Source of the DNA: an uncultured Erysipelotrichaceae bacterium
Lineage (GTDB): Bacteria > Bacillota_I > Bacilli_A > RF39 > UBA660
Length of the DNA stretch: 7,750 nt
Direction: 5' to 3'
NCBI GenBank assembly: GCA_902797005.1
Contig: CADBRE010000062.1
Span: 1-7,750 of the forward strand
Part shown: in pieces, positions 1 to 5,602 of the stretch
Numbering within the stretch: position 1 is the first letter of the stretch
How the letters are laid out: every line of letters starts with the position of its first letter
Made by a program: the position numbers and the translations under genes
The notes under the pieces: model-generated
Database searches by the model: none
What the model was told of the DNA's origin: nothing
The model's input: the letters and a program-made list of their open reading frames with translations, nothing else

Positions 1-936
1 AGCGCCAGAAGCTTCATATCTAAAGTCTGTTGCAAATTCCCCTATTCTTATTGGTAAATCTCTATATGAGTGTAAATCATTAGCATAAACAAGCATGTGA
101 TGAGGACAGTTCATTGGTCTTAATACAAATTCTTCTTCATCAACTTTCATCATTGGAAACATATTTTCTTTATAATGATCCCAGTGTCCACTTGTTTTAT
201 ATAGATTTACTGTTCCTACGCACGGAGTATAAACATGCTTATATCCCAGCTTTTGTTCTTTCTCATAGATATAGTTTTCTAGTTGTTTTCTAACAATAGC
301 GCCGTTAGGAAGCCACAAAGGCATACCTTTACCAACTAAATCATGATTCATAAATATTTCTAGGTTTTTACCTATCTTTCTATGGTCTCTTTGAGAAGCT
401 TCTTCAAGTTCTTTTAGATGAGCTTCTAACTCTTCTTCAGTTCTAAAGCATACACCATAGATTCTTTGAAGCATTTTGTTTTTAGCGTCTCCCTTCCAGT
501 AAGCACCGGAGAATTTAGTTAGTTTAAAGTATTTACATTCTTTAACACTTTCTACATGTGGCCCTCTACAAAGGTCAGTAAAGTCTCCTTGTGTATAACA
601 AGAGATTACAGTTTCATTTTCGTCCATTCTGGATATTAAATCTACTTTATATGGATCATCCTTAAACATGTCTAAAGCTTCAGCTTTACTTAATTCATGT
701 CTTACTATTCTCTTACCATCTTTGGCTATTTTCTTCATTTCCTTTTCTATTAAAGGAATATCTTCTTCAGTTATATTTTTATCCCCTAAGTCAATATCAT
801 AGTAGAATCCTTCTTCTACTACAGGCCCTACCCAGAATTTAGCTTCTGGATATAAGTGCTTAACAGCTTGTGCCATCAAATGTGCACATGAGTGATTTAA
901 TACATTTAAATCTTTGTCTTCTTTAAAGTTTGTCAT
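1..936 (-). CDS. thrS: threonyl-tRNA synthetase, N-terminal two-thirds, lacking TGS domain (partial, 3' end outside window)
   Basis: Charges tRNA-Thr with threonine in the cytoplasm and edits mischarged Ser-tRNA-Thr. The window holds the first 312 codons and runs off the left edge without a stop. The ATG at 936-934 follows AGAAGGA a few bases upstream. The protein begins [19 protein letters not shown], so it starts directly at the editing domain: His15 and His19 form the HxxxH motif, and Cys123 and His127 form the CxxxH motif in DLCRGPH. Next come the RDHRKIGK linker, the catalytic core with [11 protein letters not shown] and RPMNCPHH (zinc-ligand Cys277), and motif 2 FRYEASGA (Arg306) at the edge. 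The N-terminal TGS domain of about 60 residues found in E. coli ThrS is absent, and I see no in-frame upstream start that would add it. The T-box leader upstream independently supports the assignment. Identity is very secure; only the C-terminal part, with the anticodon-binding domain, is unseen. Confidence 0.97.
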   Translation of the reverse strand, partial: MTNFKEDKDLNVLNHSCAHLMAQAVKHLYPEAKFWVGPVVEEGFYYDIDLGDKNITEEDIPLIEKEMKKIAKDGKRIVRHELSKAEALDMFKDDPYKVDLISRMDENETVISCYTQGDFTDLCRGPHVESVKECKYFKLTKFSGAYWKGDAKNKMLQRIYGVCFRTEEELEAHLKELEEASQRDHRKIGKNLEIFMNHDLVGKGMPLWLPNGAIVRKQLENYIYEKEQKLGYKHVYTPCVGTVNLYKTSGHWDHYKENMFPMMKVDEEEFVLRPMNCPHHMLVYANDLHSYRDLPIRIGEFATDFRYEASGA

Positions 937-1032
937 AATTTTTCCTTCTTTCTTTATATTTACTATTTAATATATATTCCAAATATTTCATTGATTTATT
1001 GAGTATCTTTTCTTCCTGCTCCTTTCCAAAAT

Positions 1033-1063
1033 AAAAACACTCACTTTTAACAGGAGTGCTTTT
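1033..1063 (-). terminator. T-box attenuator terminator upstream of thrS
   Basis: On the minus strand AAAAGCACTC (1063-1054) can pair with GAGTGTTTTT (1042-1033), with one G-U pair and a loop of 11 nt. The stem merges into a T-rich tail (TTTTTATTTT). CACTC is shared with the antiterminator, so the two folds exclude each other, which is the T-box logic. Confidence 0.9.
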
Positions 1064-1231
1064 TACACGGTACCATCCATTATTTATCTTAAGACTTATA
1101 ACGGTAGTCATCCGTAGATTATTATCTCTTTCCAAAGGTAGTAATTATTAGAAATCTTTATTAGCTTACACCATACGCTAACTCTCTATAAAAGACATTC
1201 TAATAATGTTGTCCTTCTTCTTTAATTTACA
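1033..1231 (-). promoter_or_regulatory. T-box riboswitch (threonine-specific) controlling thrS
   Basis: Leader RNA that senses uncharged tRNA-Thr and switches between antitermination and termination ahead of thrS. Read on the minus strand, a Stem I helix is formed by ATTATTAGAA (1207-1198) and TTCTAATAAT (1153-1144). Its distal part contains AGAGAGTTAGC...TGGTG...GCTAA, which matches the conserved Stem I pattern. The helix closes below the internal loop by AAGG (1216-1213) with CCTT (1138-1135). The 3' strand of that loop is TACTA, placing the Thr codon ACU (1142-1140) followed by a purine, as expected of a specifier. A small Stem III-like hairpin is ACGG/CCGT (1115-1101). The T-box sequence GGATGGTACCGTG (1078-1066) contains UGGU, complementary to the ACCA end of a tRNA with discriminator A. 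GTG and GGA of this segment can pair with CAC and TCC (1058-1053) as antiterminator, competing with the terminator. Confidence 0.95.
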
Positions 1232-1237
1232 TATTTA

Positions 1238-1266
1238 ATTTTAGCACACATTATAAAGTTTGACAA
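1238..1266 (-). promoter_or_regulatory. promoter of the thrS T-box leader
   Basis: Minus-strand -35 TTGTCA (1266-1261), a 17-nt spacer, and -10 TAAAAT (1243-1238) preceded by TGC, an extended -10. The start site would be near 1231, just upstream of Stem I, giving a leader of about 295 nt before the thrS ATG. The TATAAT inside the spacer (1256-1251) is only 4 nt from the -35 and is not used in this model. Confidence 0.8.
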
Positions 1267-1286
1267 TCTGTTTTATGCATAAATGG

Positions 1287-1314
1287 TTGCTTTTTACATA
1301 TCATATAGTATAAT
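1287..1314 (+). promoter_or_regulatory. candidate plus-strand promoter facing away from thrS
   Basis: TTGCTT (1287-1292), a 16-nt spacer, and a perfect TATAAT (1309-1314). The predicted start is near 1321, only about 10 nt before a strong plus-strand terminator hairpin. No open reading frame follows. In such AT-rich DNA chance matches are common. The call rests mainly on the downstream plus-strand hairpin, which needs a transcript in this orientation. Confidence 0.4.
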
Positions 1315-1330
1315 TACAATGTAATTACAA
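1311..1330. repeat. operator-like direct/inverted repeat overlapping the candidate -10
   Basis: Two copies of TAATTACAA (1311-1319 and 1322-1330) are separated by TG, a period of 11 bp or about one helical turn. The same segment is also an inverted repeat, TAATTAC (1311-1317) with GTAATTA (1321-1327). It overlaps the end of the plus-strand TATAAT and its predicted start site, a position suited to a repressor. No regulator gene is visible nearby. Function is inferred only from symmetry and position. Confidence 0.45.
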
Positions 1331-1374
1331 AGAGATTTCCTTGACCGATTGGTTGGGGGAATCTCATTTTTGTT
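1321..1374 (+). ncRNA. candidate short plus-strand RNA of about 54 nt
   Basis: If the TATAAT at 1309-1314 is active and the hairpin at 1332-1365 terminates, the product is a roughly 54-nt RNA. It would consist of about 11 single-stranded bases, the hairpin and a U tail. Its last bases are antisense to the stop codon and 3' end of the neighbouring minus-strand nuclease-like gene. No coding capacity is apparent. The alternative is that the hairpin is an isolated terminator left from a lost plus-strand gene, or only the 3' boundary of the nuclease gene. Confidence 0.25.
1332..1374 (+). terminator. 15-bp terminator hairpin, stronger on the plus strand
   Basis: GAGATTTCCTTGACC (1332-1346), loop GATT (1347-1350), and GGTTGGGGGAATCTC (1351-1365) pair along all 15 positions on the plus strand if four G-U pairs are allowed. 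ATTTTTGTTT follows. Read on the minus strand the same wobbles become A-C mismatches and the downstream tract is only TTTGTAATT. The structure therefore looks selected as plus-strand RNA, although it may also stop minus-strand transcription leaving the nuclease-like gene, whose TGA stop it overlaps. Confidence 0.75.
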
Positions 1375-1897
1375 TAATAAATATCCATAATAGTCTTTCG
1401 TTTTTTACTAAATATATTTTTTCAACCCAATCTCTTTTAAGCTTATTTTCTCTAAAAACATTGCAAATTTGATTCGTAATTATTTGACCATCTAATTTAC
1501 AATATGTAATATCAATAATAAAATTATGTGATTGCTTTTCACTATTTGAAATAAGATTATCAATAGCTCTTGTTTTAGATGAAGCGTTTTTTAAAGTTTT
1601 CAAAGCCCACTTCTCACCATTCCAAATATAATCAGGAGTTGAAACTTTAGAAACATGTTTTGCTCCTTTAGCAGTCTCTATTTCAGGTACCATATCAATT
1701 CTTCCTCCTAAGTTTTCTTTTAGCCAAACCGTGATTTTAAACTCTTTACTATTTTCACTAGGAATCCTTATCTTTTCCTCTCCTTTAATCGGATGATATA
1801 TCCCATCATCATCTATAAATCCATTAACAAAATTAACACCTTTTACTCTTTTTATTATTTTTGGTTTCTTCCTTATTAGTAGTTTTATAATCAGCAT
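1364..1897 (-). CDS. small CdiA C-terminal-like nuclease domain protein, possibly inactive, orphan
   Basis: A 177-residue protein whose second half resembles the toxin nuclease domains at the C-termini of CdiA proteins and of phage minor head proteins in Bacillota (PD-(D/E)XK-like; family recognised from memory). Numbered from the ATG at 1897: a region with KENLGG (Glu61) and VPEIE (Glu72), then STPDYIWNGEKWALKTL (residues 86-102; Asp89, Lys100), a Ser/Thr/Lys linker, AIDNLI, a QSHNFIIDIT strand, and a C-terminal RDWVEKIYLVKN. Relatives as I remember them have an acidic residue where Ala98 stands before Leu-Lys, so catalysis is doubtful. The N-terminus is basic and hydrophobic without a clear signal peptide. 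AGGAGG (1913-1908) lies 1 nt from an earlier ATG (1906) but 10 nt from the ATG at 1897, so the latter is preferred. The stop is TGA. It stands alone between thrS and tmcAL, with no immunity or phage gene adjacent. Domain call is moderately sure; biological role is unknown. Confidence 0.65.
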   Translation of the reverse strand: MLIIKLLIRKKPKIIKRVKGVNFVNGFIDDDGIYHPIKGEEKIRIPSENSKEFKITVWLKENLGGRIDMVPEIETAKGAKHVSKVSTPDYIWNGEKWALKTLKNASSKTRAIDNLISNSEKQSHNFIIDITYCKLDGQIITNQICNVFRENKLKRDWVEKIYLVKNERLLWIFIKQK

Positions 1898-1961
1898 GCT
1901 AATCATTCCTCCTACCTTATATGTACGAAAAAAATTGGCAAAACGCTTTTTTTCTATTAAA

Positions 1962-1982
1962 AAATTTTAAATTTTAAATTTT
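1962..1982. repeat. three AAATTTT heptads in the divergent intergenic region
   Basis: AAATTTT occurs three times head to tail and runs into a further T stretch. It lies inside the spacer and -10 of the minus-strand promoter proposed for the nuclease-like gene. It could affect local DNA bending or bind an AT-preferring nucleoid protein. It may equally be ordinary low-complexity sequence. Confidence 0.5.
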
Positions 1983-1992
1983 TTTGTGTAAA
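1964..1992 (-). promoter_or_regulatory. candidate promoter of the nuclease-like gene
   Basis: Minus-strand TTTACA (1992-1987), a 17-nt spacer, and TAAAAT (1969-1964). The predicted start is near 1957, giving a leader of about 60 nt before the ATG at 1897. The region is so AT-rich that the match is only moderately informative. It is divergent from the tmcAL promoter. Confidence 0.45.
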
Positions 1993-2031
1993 TGCAATGT
2001 ATATTAGTTATTTATTAAATACAAAAAGAGC

Positions 2032-2060
2032 TTTCTTTTAAGTTGACATTCTAGTATAAT
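2032..2060 (+). promoter_or_regulatory. candidate promoter of tmcAL
   Basis: A perfect TATAAT (2055-2060) has a weak TTTCTT at 2032-2037, spaced 17 nt. The predicted start is near 2067, giving a leader of about 20 nt before the TTG start codon, so the ribosome binding site lies almost at the 5' end. A TTGACA at 2043-2048 is too close to this -10 to serve as its -35. Confidence 0.5.
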
Positions 2061-2087
2061 AATATAGAAATCAAAGAGGTGATTTGT

Positions 2088-3218
2088 TTGAAAATTATAG
2101 GAATAGTTACTGAATATAACCCTTTTCATAATGGGCATTTGTATCAGATTAATAAAATAAAAGAAATGTTTCCTAATAGTTTAATAGTTATTGCTATGAG
2201 CAGCCATTATACACAAAGAGGAGAAATCAGTATAATGAATAAATGGAATAAAACTAAAATAGCTCTTGATAATAATGTAGATATAATTTTAGAATTGCCT
2301 TTTATATTTACTAATCAGTCTGCTGATACATTTGCTTATGCTGGTTTAAAGCTATTAAGTGAAATGAAAATAGATACCTTAGTTTTTGGAAGTGAAACAG
2401 CTGATAAAGAGCTTTTATACAAAGCTTCAAAAGTTCAAATTAGTAATAAAGAGTTTGATGATCTAGTTAAGCAGTATATTGATAATGGAGAAAACTACCC
2501 TACCAGCTTATGGAAAGCAACTACTAATTTAACTGGTATTGATATTAAAGGAAGTAATGACATACTCGCTATTTCATATATAAAAGAAATAATAAAGAAT
2601 AATTATAATATTGATTTTCTACCAATCAAAAGAACAAATGAGTTTAAGAGTTTAGAAGAAAAAGATTCTATATTAAGTGCTTTCGCTATTAGAGAAAAAC
2701 TTAAAAATAAGGAAAGTGTTGATGGTTATACTCCATACGAATTAAATGAATACATAGAAAATATAGATTATGATAAACTATTTAGTATTTTAAAATATAA
2801 AATAATATCTGAAAAAGATGAACTTACTAAGTACAATTTAGTAGACGAAGGCATCGAAAAAAGACTTTATGAAAGTGCTTTAAAATCAAATACGCTAGAT
2901 GAGCTTATTGAAAACACTAAGACTAAAAGATTTACATATAATAGAATAAATAGAATACTCATAAATATATTTACTAATTTTACTAAAGAAAAAGCCGCGC
3001 AGTTTAAGGAGTTAGAATACATAAGAGTACTAGGGCTAAGCAAAAATGGTAAAGATTATTTAAATCAAATAAAAAAAGACATTAATTTGCCTTTATATAC
3101 CAAGTTTGAAAGAAACAAGATGTTAGAAGAAGAGCTTAATGTCACTACTCTTTATGACTTAATTACCAATAATAATTTAAGAGAAAAAGAAATAAAAGAA
3201 CACGTTATTATATCGTAA
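2088..3218 (+). CDS. tmcAL: tRNA(Met) cytidine acetate ligase (YlbM family)
   Basis: Forms N4-acetylcytidine at the wobble position 34 of elongator tRNA-Met, using acetate and ATP through an acetyl-adenylate, in the cytoplasm. The 376-residue product has the family's start MKIIGIVTEYNPFHNGH, with the nucleotidyltransferase-type HxGH motif at His14-His17. It continues with MSSHYTQRGE (about 40-49), where relatives as I recall them have MSGNFVQRGE, then ILELPF, QSADTFAYAGLKLL, FGSE, a GSNDILAISYIKEI segment and SAFAIREKL. This order matches YlbM/TmcAL, although the protein is somewhat shorter than the B. subtilis enzyme. The TTG at 2088 is chosen over an in-frame GTG at 2079 because GAGGTG (2076-2081) sits 6 nt upstream of it and the GTG lies inside that ribosome binding site. 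The gene has its own promoter and ends in a hairpin covering its stop codon. It is not co-transcribed with any neighbour. Assignment is secure. Confidence 0.95.
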   Translation: MKIIGIVTEYNPFHNGHLYQINKIKEMFPNSLIVIAMSSHYTQRGEISIMNKWNKTKIALDNNVDIILELPFIFTNQSADTFAYAGLKLLSEMKIDTLVFGSETADKELLYKASKVQISNKEFDDLVKQYIDNGENYPTSLWKATTNLTGIDIKGSNDILAISYIKEIIKNNYNIDFLPIKRTNEFKSLEEKDSILSAFAIREKLKNKESVDGYTPYELNEYIENIDYDKLFSILKYKIISEKDELTKYNLVDEGIEKRLYESALKSNTLDELIENTKTKRFTYNRINRILINIFTNFTKEKAAQFKELEYIRVLGLSKNGKDYLNQIKKDINLPLYTKFERNKMLEEELNVTTLYDLITNNNLREKEIKEHVIIS

Positions 3219-3231
3219 CGTGTTCTAATTT
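3197..3231. terminator. bidirectional terminator between tmcAL and the secreted-protein operon
   Basis: AGAACACGTTA (3197-3207) and TAACGTGTTCT (3216-3226) form an 11-bp perfect stem with an 8-nt loop. The plus strand continues AATTTTTAATTTT. The minus strand continues TTTATTTCTTTTT. It can therefore terminate the convergent tmcAL and operon transcripts. The 5' arm lies in the last tmcAL codons and the TAA stop is in the 3' arm. Confidence 0.9.
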
Positions 3232-5592
3232 TTAATTTTCTTGAAATTTGGCATATAGTTTAACATTTCTAGTTAAACCTTGTGTGAAGTCATATGATTC
3301 TTCAGCACCTTCTTCAAACCACCCTAAGAATGTATAACCTTCTCTTGAAATAGTTTTAGAAGATACTTTATAACCTTCTAAGCCGAACACAGCTTTGTCT
3401 AAGTCATTAAACTCTATTCTATAAACATTCCCTTTTAAAGGCTCTCTTGGAAGATTATACTTTGGATATGCATTTACCAAATATTGTTGTAATAATTGTA
3501 CATCTATGTCATTTATAAAGCCATCTGCATTAACATCAGCATTCTTTAATTCTCGAGGATTAAGCTTTTCGTAGCCACCTAAGAATTGTTTTAAAACTGT
3601 TACATCTGAAATGTCTACTACTGCATCTTCGTTGACATCGCCATAGCTTACCAAATTAGTTAATATCCTATACGGTAATTGTAAATCTGGATAAACCCCT
3701 TCCAAGAATAGTTTTATCACAATTGCATCATCTGAAGTAATATTTCCATCACCATCTACATCTGCATTCTTTATGCCTTGTTCTGTTAATGGATATTCTT
3801 CAGGTAAAAGTGTGTAGTATAGTAATAAAGTTGCATCTTCTTCTGTTATTTTTCCATCAACATTAACATCACCATAGGCTATATATTCTGTTATAGGAGT
3901 AAGTGGTAAAAATCCGTTTGTTTGTAATCCATCTAAGAATAGTTTTATTGTTACAGCATCATCTGATGTAATGTACCCATCAGCGTTTACATCAGCGTTC
4001 TTTAATCCTTGTTCTGTTAATGGATATTCTTCAGGTAAAAGTGTGTAGTATAGTAATAAAATTGCGTCTTCTTCTGTTATTTTACCATCATTATCAACAT
4101 CACCATAGGCTATATATTCTGTTGCTGGTAAATCAGCAGTGCTTATTGGTGCTGACCATTCACCATAATAGATAACTTCGTTTGTTTTATAATAATATCG
4201 AGCAATATAGCTTTTCCCTTCTATGGGCATTACATCTACAAATAGTTTCTTTTGCCCTCCCTTGTAAACTACATCTTCATAGAGGCCACCATCTTTTTCA
4301 ACACAGTAATCGCCTTTACAAGCACCTACCGAGCTTAGAATTTCAATACCACTTACTATGACTCCGCTTTCTAGATTCTTAAGCTCTAAAACCACTTCTT
4401 TAGACTCCTGTGAAGAATACTGTTTCATCTCTTTAACATTTAATAAAGGTATAGGATATTTATCAATGTCGAATGGTTCAATAGTAATAGTATTAGACCA
4501 GTTCCCATAAGATCTCGTATGCGTTTCATCATTATATTTAAATAGTCTAATTTTATAAGTTATCTTTGTATATTCGTTATTAACTCCACAGTCAGCAGCA
4601 TAAACAGAATTATTAGTCAGATTAAGTATATCTGCTGACGCATCATGTTCTGAAAGGTCTATAGTATAAAATGATGAAACACCATCGACATTTCTTTCAA
4701 CTTCATATCCTGTAGCATCTCCTATTGATGAAGAAGAAATAATATAAGCAGCGTTGCCTTCATTCCATTTCATTACACCGCCAGTGATTGCTATATCTGG
4801 TATATAGGAATTGTCCAAAGCAATATTGTATGTCTCATCATCTCTTCTATAATACTTTCCATTTCTTGTTTTAATTACGATGTTTTTTAATTGTAAACTA
4901 TTCTCTTCTTCAGAGTTTATACCTATTTCAGCAATGCTAATATCGTGAGGTATAACTGAGTTAGAAGAAGTTTGTAAGTCAAATTTAATTGTTACATGAT
5001 TTCCATCTTTTATAATTTTAGTCCCGGAACTACTTCCGTAAGTGCTAAATAATGAAATGTTTGATCCTGTAATTAAATCAAATGATATATATTCTGTTAG
5101 TTCGCTTATAGTCTCCATATAATTTAATGATATAGTTTTTATTTCATTTTGACTTACATAATTTATACCATCTTTATTTAAACCATAAGACATCTTTCTA
5201 TCACTTAATCTTAGTTGAAATGTACCTGTGTGTGTTTCATAATTTATTTCTTCTTTTACTTCTTCTTTATTTTTGTTAGTTATTTCGAATGTAGTGGGAA
5301 CGTTTAGCATTTCCCCATTCATTGCGTTTACCCATACGCCTCTTGGGTTTTTGTATAGGATAACCATGTCTTCTATGTTGTTTCCTTCTAAAGTTTTAGA
5401 AGCACGCATTATTAAAGGAGTAGTTAATTTTCCTTCATAGCCTGTTTCACTATTTACTTCTCTTGTAAACATATGAGTTCCTATTATGTATGTACCACCA
5501 GAAATTTCGCTATTGTTGATTGCCATAGCATTTAAGCTTAATACTGGTAAAACCAGTATTAAGCTAAAAACTAAGTATTTTAATCTTTTCAC
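3232..5592 (-). CDS. secreted multidomain protein: Fn3-like domains, three dockerin modules, Listeria-Bacteroides repeat
   Basis: A 786-residue exported protein with no recognisable catalytic domain. A signal peptide (residues 1-24, basic start then a Leu/Val core ending NAMA) leads into an N-terminal domain (about 30-105) shared with the next gene upstream, ending YKNPRGVWVNAMNGE. Residues 110-260 are beta-rich and could be cohesin-like or carbohydrate-binding, but I cannot tell. Two fibronectin III-like regions follow (about 265-375, ending SYGNWSNTITI, and 378-488, ending YYGEWSAPIS). The second has the cysteine pair CKGDYC. Three dockerin-type units with paired calcium-loop motifs begin at Gly497, Gly574 and Gly651, exactly 77 residues apart. 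The last has Ala for the loop Gly (DVNEDAVVDISD). The C-terminus (721-786) is one Listeria-Bacteroides repeat with EGYTFLGWFEEG and LYAKF. There is no LPXTG or membrane anchor. The start is GTG, with AAGGTG overlapping the upstream stop codon 10 nt away, suggesting translational coupling. It is last in the operon. Confidence 0.88.
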   Translation of the reverse strand: MKRLKYLVFSLILVLPVLSLNAMAINNSEISGGTYIIGTHMFTREVNSETGYEGKLTTPLIMRASKTLEGNNIEDMVILYKNPRGVWVNAMNGEMLNVPTTFEITNKNKEEVKEEINYETHTGTFQLRLSDRKMSYGLNKDGINYVSQNEIKTISLNYMETISELTEYISFDLITGSNISLFSTYGSSSGTKIIKDGNHVTIKFDLQTSSNSVIPHDISIAEIGINSEEENSLQLKNIVIKTRNGKYYRRDDETYNIALDNSYIPDIAITGGVMKWNEGNAAYIISSSSIGDATGYEVERNVDGVSSFYTIDLSEHDASADILNLTNNSVYAADCGVNNEYTKITYKIRLFKYNDETHTRSYGNWSNTITIEPFDIDKYPIPLLNVKEMKQYSSQESKEVVLELKNLESGVIVSGIEILSSVGACKGDYCVEKDGGLYEDVVYKGGQKKLFVDVMPIEGKSYIARYYYKTNEVIYYGEWSAPISTADLPATEYIAYGDVDNDGKITEEDAILLLYYTLLPEEYPLTEQGLKNADVNADGYITSDDAVTIKLFLDGLQTNGFLPLTPITEYIAYGDVNVDGKITEEDATLLLYYTLLPEEYPLTEQGIKNADVDGDGNITSDDAIVIKLFLEGVYPDLQLPYRILTNLVSYGDVNEDAVVDISDVTVLKQFLGGYEKLNPRELKNADVNADGFINDIDVQLLQQYLVNAYPKYNLPREPLKGNVYRIEFNDLDKAVFGLEGYKVSSKTISREGYTFLGWFEEGAEESYDFTQGLTRNVKLYAKFQEN
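3431..4123 (-). repeat. three 231-bp dockerin-encoding units in tandem
   Basis: Units span about 4123-3893, 3892-3662 and 3661-3431. The first two are near-identical in DNA, including a 54-nt run without difference (3776-3829 versus 4007-4060), and encode proteins differing at few positions. This indicates a recent tandem duplication. The third keeps the 231-bp register but has diverged in sequence. The repeats are coding and all in the same frame. Confidence 0.9.
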
Positions 5593-5602
5593 TATTTACA
5601 CC

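Noticed and set aside
923..1135. A 70-codon minus-strand reading frame starting MERDNNLRMTT
   Set aside because: It lies across the T-box, its terminator and the thrS ribosome binding site, has no ribosome binding site of its own, and resembles no protein. It is a chance frame in structured leader RNA.
1324..1366. Read-through of the TGA stop of the nuclease-like gene under genetic code 4
   Set aside because: The Trp codons I checked are TGG, no other gene contains an in-frame TGA, and the added 13 codons would run through a terminator hairpin.
1364..1897. Prophage or integrative element around the nuclease-like gene
   Set aside because: No integrase, capsid, lysis or attachment-site sequence is visible. 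The flanking genes are ordinary housekeeping genes.
1898..1906. ATG at 1906 as start of the nuclease-like gene
   Set aside because: It is only 1 nt from the AGGAGG sequence. The in-frame ATG at 1897 has a workable 10-nt spacing. The difference is three residues.
2043..2060. TTGACA plus TATAAT as a consensus promoter for tmcAL
   Set aside because: The two boxes are only 6 nt apart, so they cannot be the -35 and -10 of one promoter. Only the TATAAT is retained.
2079..2087. GTG at 2079 as start of tmcAL
   Set aside because: The GTG lies inside the GAGGTG ribosome binding site, and family members begin at the MKIIG equivalent, so TTG at 2088 is the better start.
3431..4123. Regular repeats considered as a CRISPR-like or non-coding array
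   Set aside because: The repeats are 231 bp, in one reading frame, and encode dockerin-type calcium-binding motifs. There are no short spacers.
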